DNA from: Hyphomicrobiales bacterium | GTDB taxonomy: Bacteria > Pseudomonadota > Alphaproteobacteria > Rhizobiales > Rhizobiaceae | Assembly: GCA_900472675.1 (NCBI GenBank) | Contig: UCJA01000010.1 | Span: 434,001-498,000 of the forward strand | Direction: 5' to 3' | Length of the DNA: 64,000 bases | Shown: positions 62,218 through 64,000 of the stretch, one piece after another | Position numbering within the stretch: position 1 is the stretch's first letter | Layout: each line of letters opens with the position of its first letter | Made by a program: the position numbers and the translations under genes | The notes under the pieces: model-generated | Seen by the model: the letters and a program-made list of their open reading frames with translations, nothing else | Told to the model about the DNA's origin: nothing | Databases searched by the model: none

Positions 62218-63582
62218 TTAAACGCGGCCCTGCGGTTCCATGCTGCTGTTGTTGGTCACCCGCGCCAGCAGTAGCGCGAGGATCGTGCAGATCGCACCGG
62301 AGATCAGATAGCCGCCGATGAAGATGATCCCGAACTGTGTGGCGAGACCGAGCGCCACCAGCGGGGCAAAGCCGGCGCCGATCAGCCAGGACAGATCAGA
62401 CGTGAGTGCCGAGCCCGTATAGCGGTAGCGCTGGCCGAAACGGGAGGATACCGCACCGGATGCCTGGCCGAAGGAAAGGCCGAGGATGGCAAAACCGATG
62501 ATGATGTAGGCGTCCTGACCGAACTCGCCTGCGTCGAGCAGGAAGGGTGCCGAGAAGCTGAAGATGGCGATGATGACAGCGCCGATCAGCAGCTGGCGGC
62601 GACGTCCGATCCGGTCTGCGAGCAGGCCGGACAGCATGACGGTGCATAGGCCTACCAGAGCACCCAGCACCTGAATGAACAGGAAGCTGCCCGGGGTCTG
62701 GCCGCCGCGAAGCGTGACCCAGCCAAGCGGGAAGATCGTCACCAGATGGAACATTGCAAAGCTTGCGAGCGGCACGAAAGCGCCGAGCAGGATGTCGCGG
62801 CCGTGGACGCGCAACACTTCAAGAATAGGCGTCGGCTCCAGCTCATGGTTCGCCAGGGCATCACCGAACTCGCGCGAGGCAACGATTCGCAGCCGAGCAA
62901 AAAGAGCGACGACGTTGATGGCGAAGGCAACGAAGAAGGGGTAGCGCCATCCCCAGCTCAGGAAATCCGCATCGGTAAGGTTGACGGCGAAATAGCCAAA
63001 CAGCGTGCTGGCCAGCGCAAAACCGAAGGGCGCACCGAGCTGCGGGACCATGGCGTAGAAGCCGCGGCGGTTTTCAGGAGCGTTGAGCGCCAGAAGGGAC
63101 GCCAGTCCATCCCAGGCGCCGCCGAGCGCAAAGCCCTGGCCGAGCCGGAACAGCGCCAGAAGGGCAGGGGACCACATGCCGATGCTCTCGTAGCCGGGCA
63201 GGAAGGCAATCGACGCCGTCGATCCGCCCAGCAGGAAGAGGGCAATCGTCAGTTTAGTTCCTCGGCCGTAGCGGCTGTCGATCCACATGAACACGACGGA
63301 CCCGACCGGACGCGCCAGGAAGGCCAGTGAGAAGACCGCGAAGGAATAGAGTGTGGCTGTCACCGGGTCGCCGGCGAAGGAGAACACCAGGCGGGGGAAG
63401 ACCAGCACGGAGGCAAGGCCATAGACGAAGAAGTCGAAGAACTCTCCGGTTCGTCCGATGATCACGCCGATCACAATGCTGCCGGCAGAAATCGGCTTGT
63501 CGTCATGGATCTGCCGCGCATCGCGCTCCATCGATGCTGATGAGGGCTGCGTCGCATCCCAATGGTTCGTTGACTCGGTCAT
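62218..63582 (-). CDS. MFS transporter, metabolite:H+ symporter (MHS) type
   Basis: A 454-residue twelve-helix transporter. After a 35-residue soluble N-terminus the first helix region contains GRTGEFFDFFVYGLASVLVF, characteristic of MHS-type symporters, then FLARPVGSVVFMWIDSRYGRGTKL and LFRLGQGFALGGAWDGLASLL. Such proteins import organic acids, betaines or shikimate-like compounds. ATG 63582 follows GGAGGAACTCGATC; an upstream in-frame start has no support. Divergent from cyoA; MFS genes often neighbour cyo operons in rhizobia but a functional link is unproven. Confidence 0.9.
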   Translation of the reverse strand: MTESTNHWDATQPSSASMERDARQIHDDKPISAGSIVIGVIIGRTGEFFDFFVYGLASVLVFPRLVFSFAGDPVTATLYSFAVFSLAFLARPVGSVVFMWIDSRYGRGTKLTIALFLLGGSTASIAFLPGYESIGMWSPALLALFRLGQGFALGGAWDGLASLLALNAPENRRGFYAMVPQLGAPFGFALASTLFGYFAVNLTDADFLSWGWRYPFFVAFAINVVALFARLRIVASREFGDALANHELEPTPILEVLRVHGRDILLGAFVPLASFAMFHLVTIFPLGWVTLRGGQTPGSFLFIQVLGALVGLCTVMLSGLLADRIGRRRQLLIGAVIIAIFSFSAPFLLDAGEFGQDAYIIIGFAILGLSFGQASGAVSSRFGQRYRYTGSALTSDLSWLIGAGFAPLVALGLATQFGIIFIGGYLISGAICTILALLLARVTNNSSMEPQGRV

Positions 63583-63766
63583 GATCGAGTTCCTCCTGCA
63601 CTTCGGACTAGCATGAGAATGTCGGCAACTGCTCCTGTCAATCAAGATTCATACAGGAAAAATAATAGGTCGCATAAGTGCTACAAAATGCCTCTGTTCA
63701 TCGCCCGCGACTTCCCTAAGTTACGTTTGTGAACGCATTCAACTGCCATGCGTCTGGACGAGCACG

Positions 63767-63792
63767 CTGCAACGCGATAGCGGATGTTGCAG
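63767..63792. promoter_or_regulatory. inverted repeat in MFS-cyoA divergent region
   Basis: CTGCAAC-12-GTTGCAG is a perfect 7-base inverted repeat (extendable by a G-T and a C-G pair), 75 bases upstream of cyoA in a 284-base divergent gap that otherwise shows only AT-rich promoter-like sequence. It could be an operator or leader stem. Confidence 0.35.
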
Positions 63793-63866
63793 TGCGACGA
63801 AACACCTCATGGAGATTGAGGCACCGCTGCTTTAGGCGGTTTCAACAAATTGCAGGTCCCGAGCTG

Positions 63867-64000
63867 ATGTCATTCATGAAGCGTCTATTTCAGTTTTCCA
63901 CCGCCATTTCGCTACCGCTTCTGGCTGGTTGCAACATGGTCGTCATGTCCCCGTCGGGGGATATCGCATCGCAGCAGCGCGATCTCATCGTGGTCTCCAC
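63867..64000 (+). CDS. cyoA: cytochrome bo ubiquinol oxidase subunit II, 5' end only
   Basis: The first 44 codons of an exported lipoprotein are visible. Signal FMKRLFQFSTAISLPLLAGC has the lipobox LAGC (Cys at residue 22), followed by NMVVMSPSGDIASQQRDLIV, the conserved N-terminus of CyoA in rhizobia. CyoA is the periplasmic-facing subunit of the proton-pumping bo-type oxidase. The reading frame continues past the window end, and cyoBCD probably follow. A second ATG at 63876 is an alternative start. Confidence 0.85.
   Translation, partial: MSFMKRLFQFSTAISLPLLAGCNMVVMSPSGDIASQQRDLIVVS

Overview
The window is GC-rich, densely coded DNA from an alphaproteobacterium, most likely a member of the Rhizobiaceae (Ensifer/Sinorhizobium, Rhizobium, Agrobacterium or Shinella type). 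The evidence is the array of ABC and TRAP uptake islands for sugars and sugar acids, each with its own GntR/FCD or ROK regulator, next to minCDE and the start of a cyo oxidase operon. In this family minCDE commonly sits on a chromid or megaplasmid rather than the main chromosome, so the piece is probably from such a secondary replicon. No rRNA, tRNA, insertion sequence, CRISPR array or replication origin was seen. Genus cannot be fixed from the sequence alone.

Layout. (1) 1-712: end-truncated alpha/beta hydrolase. (2) 858-10217: a GntR regulator, a ribose-type ABC importer and a full set of enzymes for the non-phosphorylating L-fucose route (dehydrogenase, lactonase, fuconate dehydratase, 2-keto-3-deoxyfuconate dehydrogenase, diketo-acid hydrolase). 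(3) 10267-21424: two facing hexonate/hexuronate units. One has an altronate dehydratase, a zinc dehydrogenase and a tandem-winged-helix GntR. The other is a seven-gene operon: GntR, TRAP DctPQM, idonate/gulonate-type dehydrogenase, mannonate dehydratase, fructuronate-reductase-like enzyme. (4) 21537-25870: Ldh-family dehydrogenase, a second tandem-winged-helix GntR, an enolase-superfamily dehydratase and a DapA-type aldolase. (5) 25931-33510: ThuA-like and Gfo/Idh/MocA proteins and a ROK repressor, divergent from a maltose-type ABC importer. (6) 33685-45013: four-carbon acid-sugar kinase, GntR, Fe-alcohol dehydrogenase, PdxA2, a signal-less sialidase-fold protein, a dipeptide-type importer and a DapA/NanA-type lyase. 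This looks like one catabolic system of unknown substrate. (7) 45041-47509: P450 and L,D-transpeptidase. (8) 47611-52391: XylFGH-type transporter with a divergent ROK regulator. (9) 52517-57055: small protein, then a periplasmic molybdo-hydroxylase with a tri-haem cytochrome c. (10) 57305-62179: minCDE and an FtsK-type translocase with no membrane domain. (11) 62218-end: MFS transporter and the first codons of cyoA.

Two patterns cross these regions. Every one of the five ABC or TRAP solute-binding-protein genes is followed by a GC-rich perfect or near-perfect hairpin without a clear U-tract, before the next gene of its operon. Several intergenic regions also carry clear palindromes (operators), including a perfect CtrA-type box before minC. 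The best candidate for an undescribed system is region 6. It combines an SBP_bac_5 importer, a cytosolic BNR/sialidase-fold protein, an aldolase and a PdxA2/DUF1537 four-carbon branch, tied together by recurrent TGACAA motifs.
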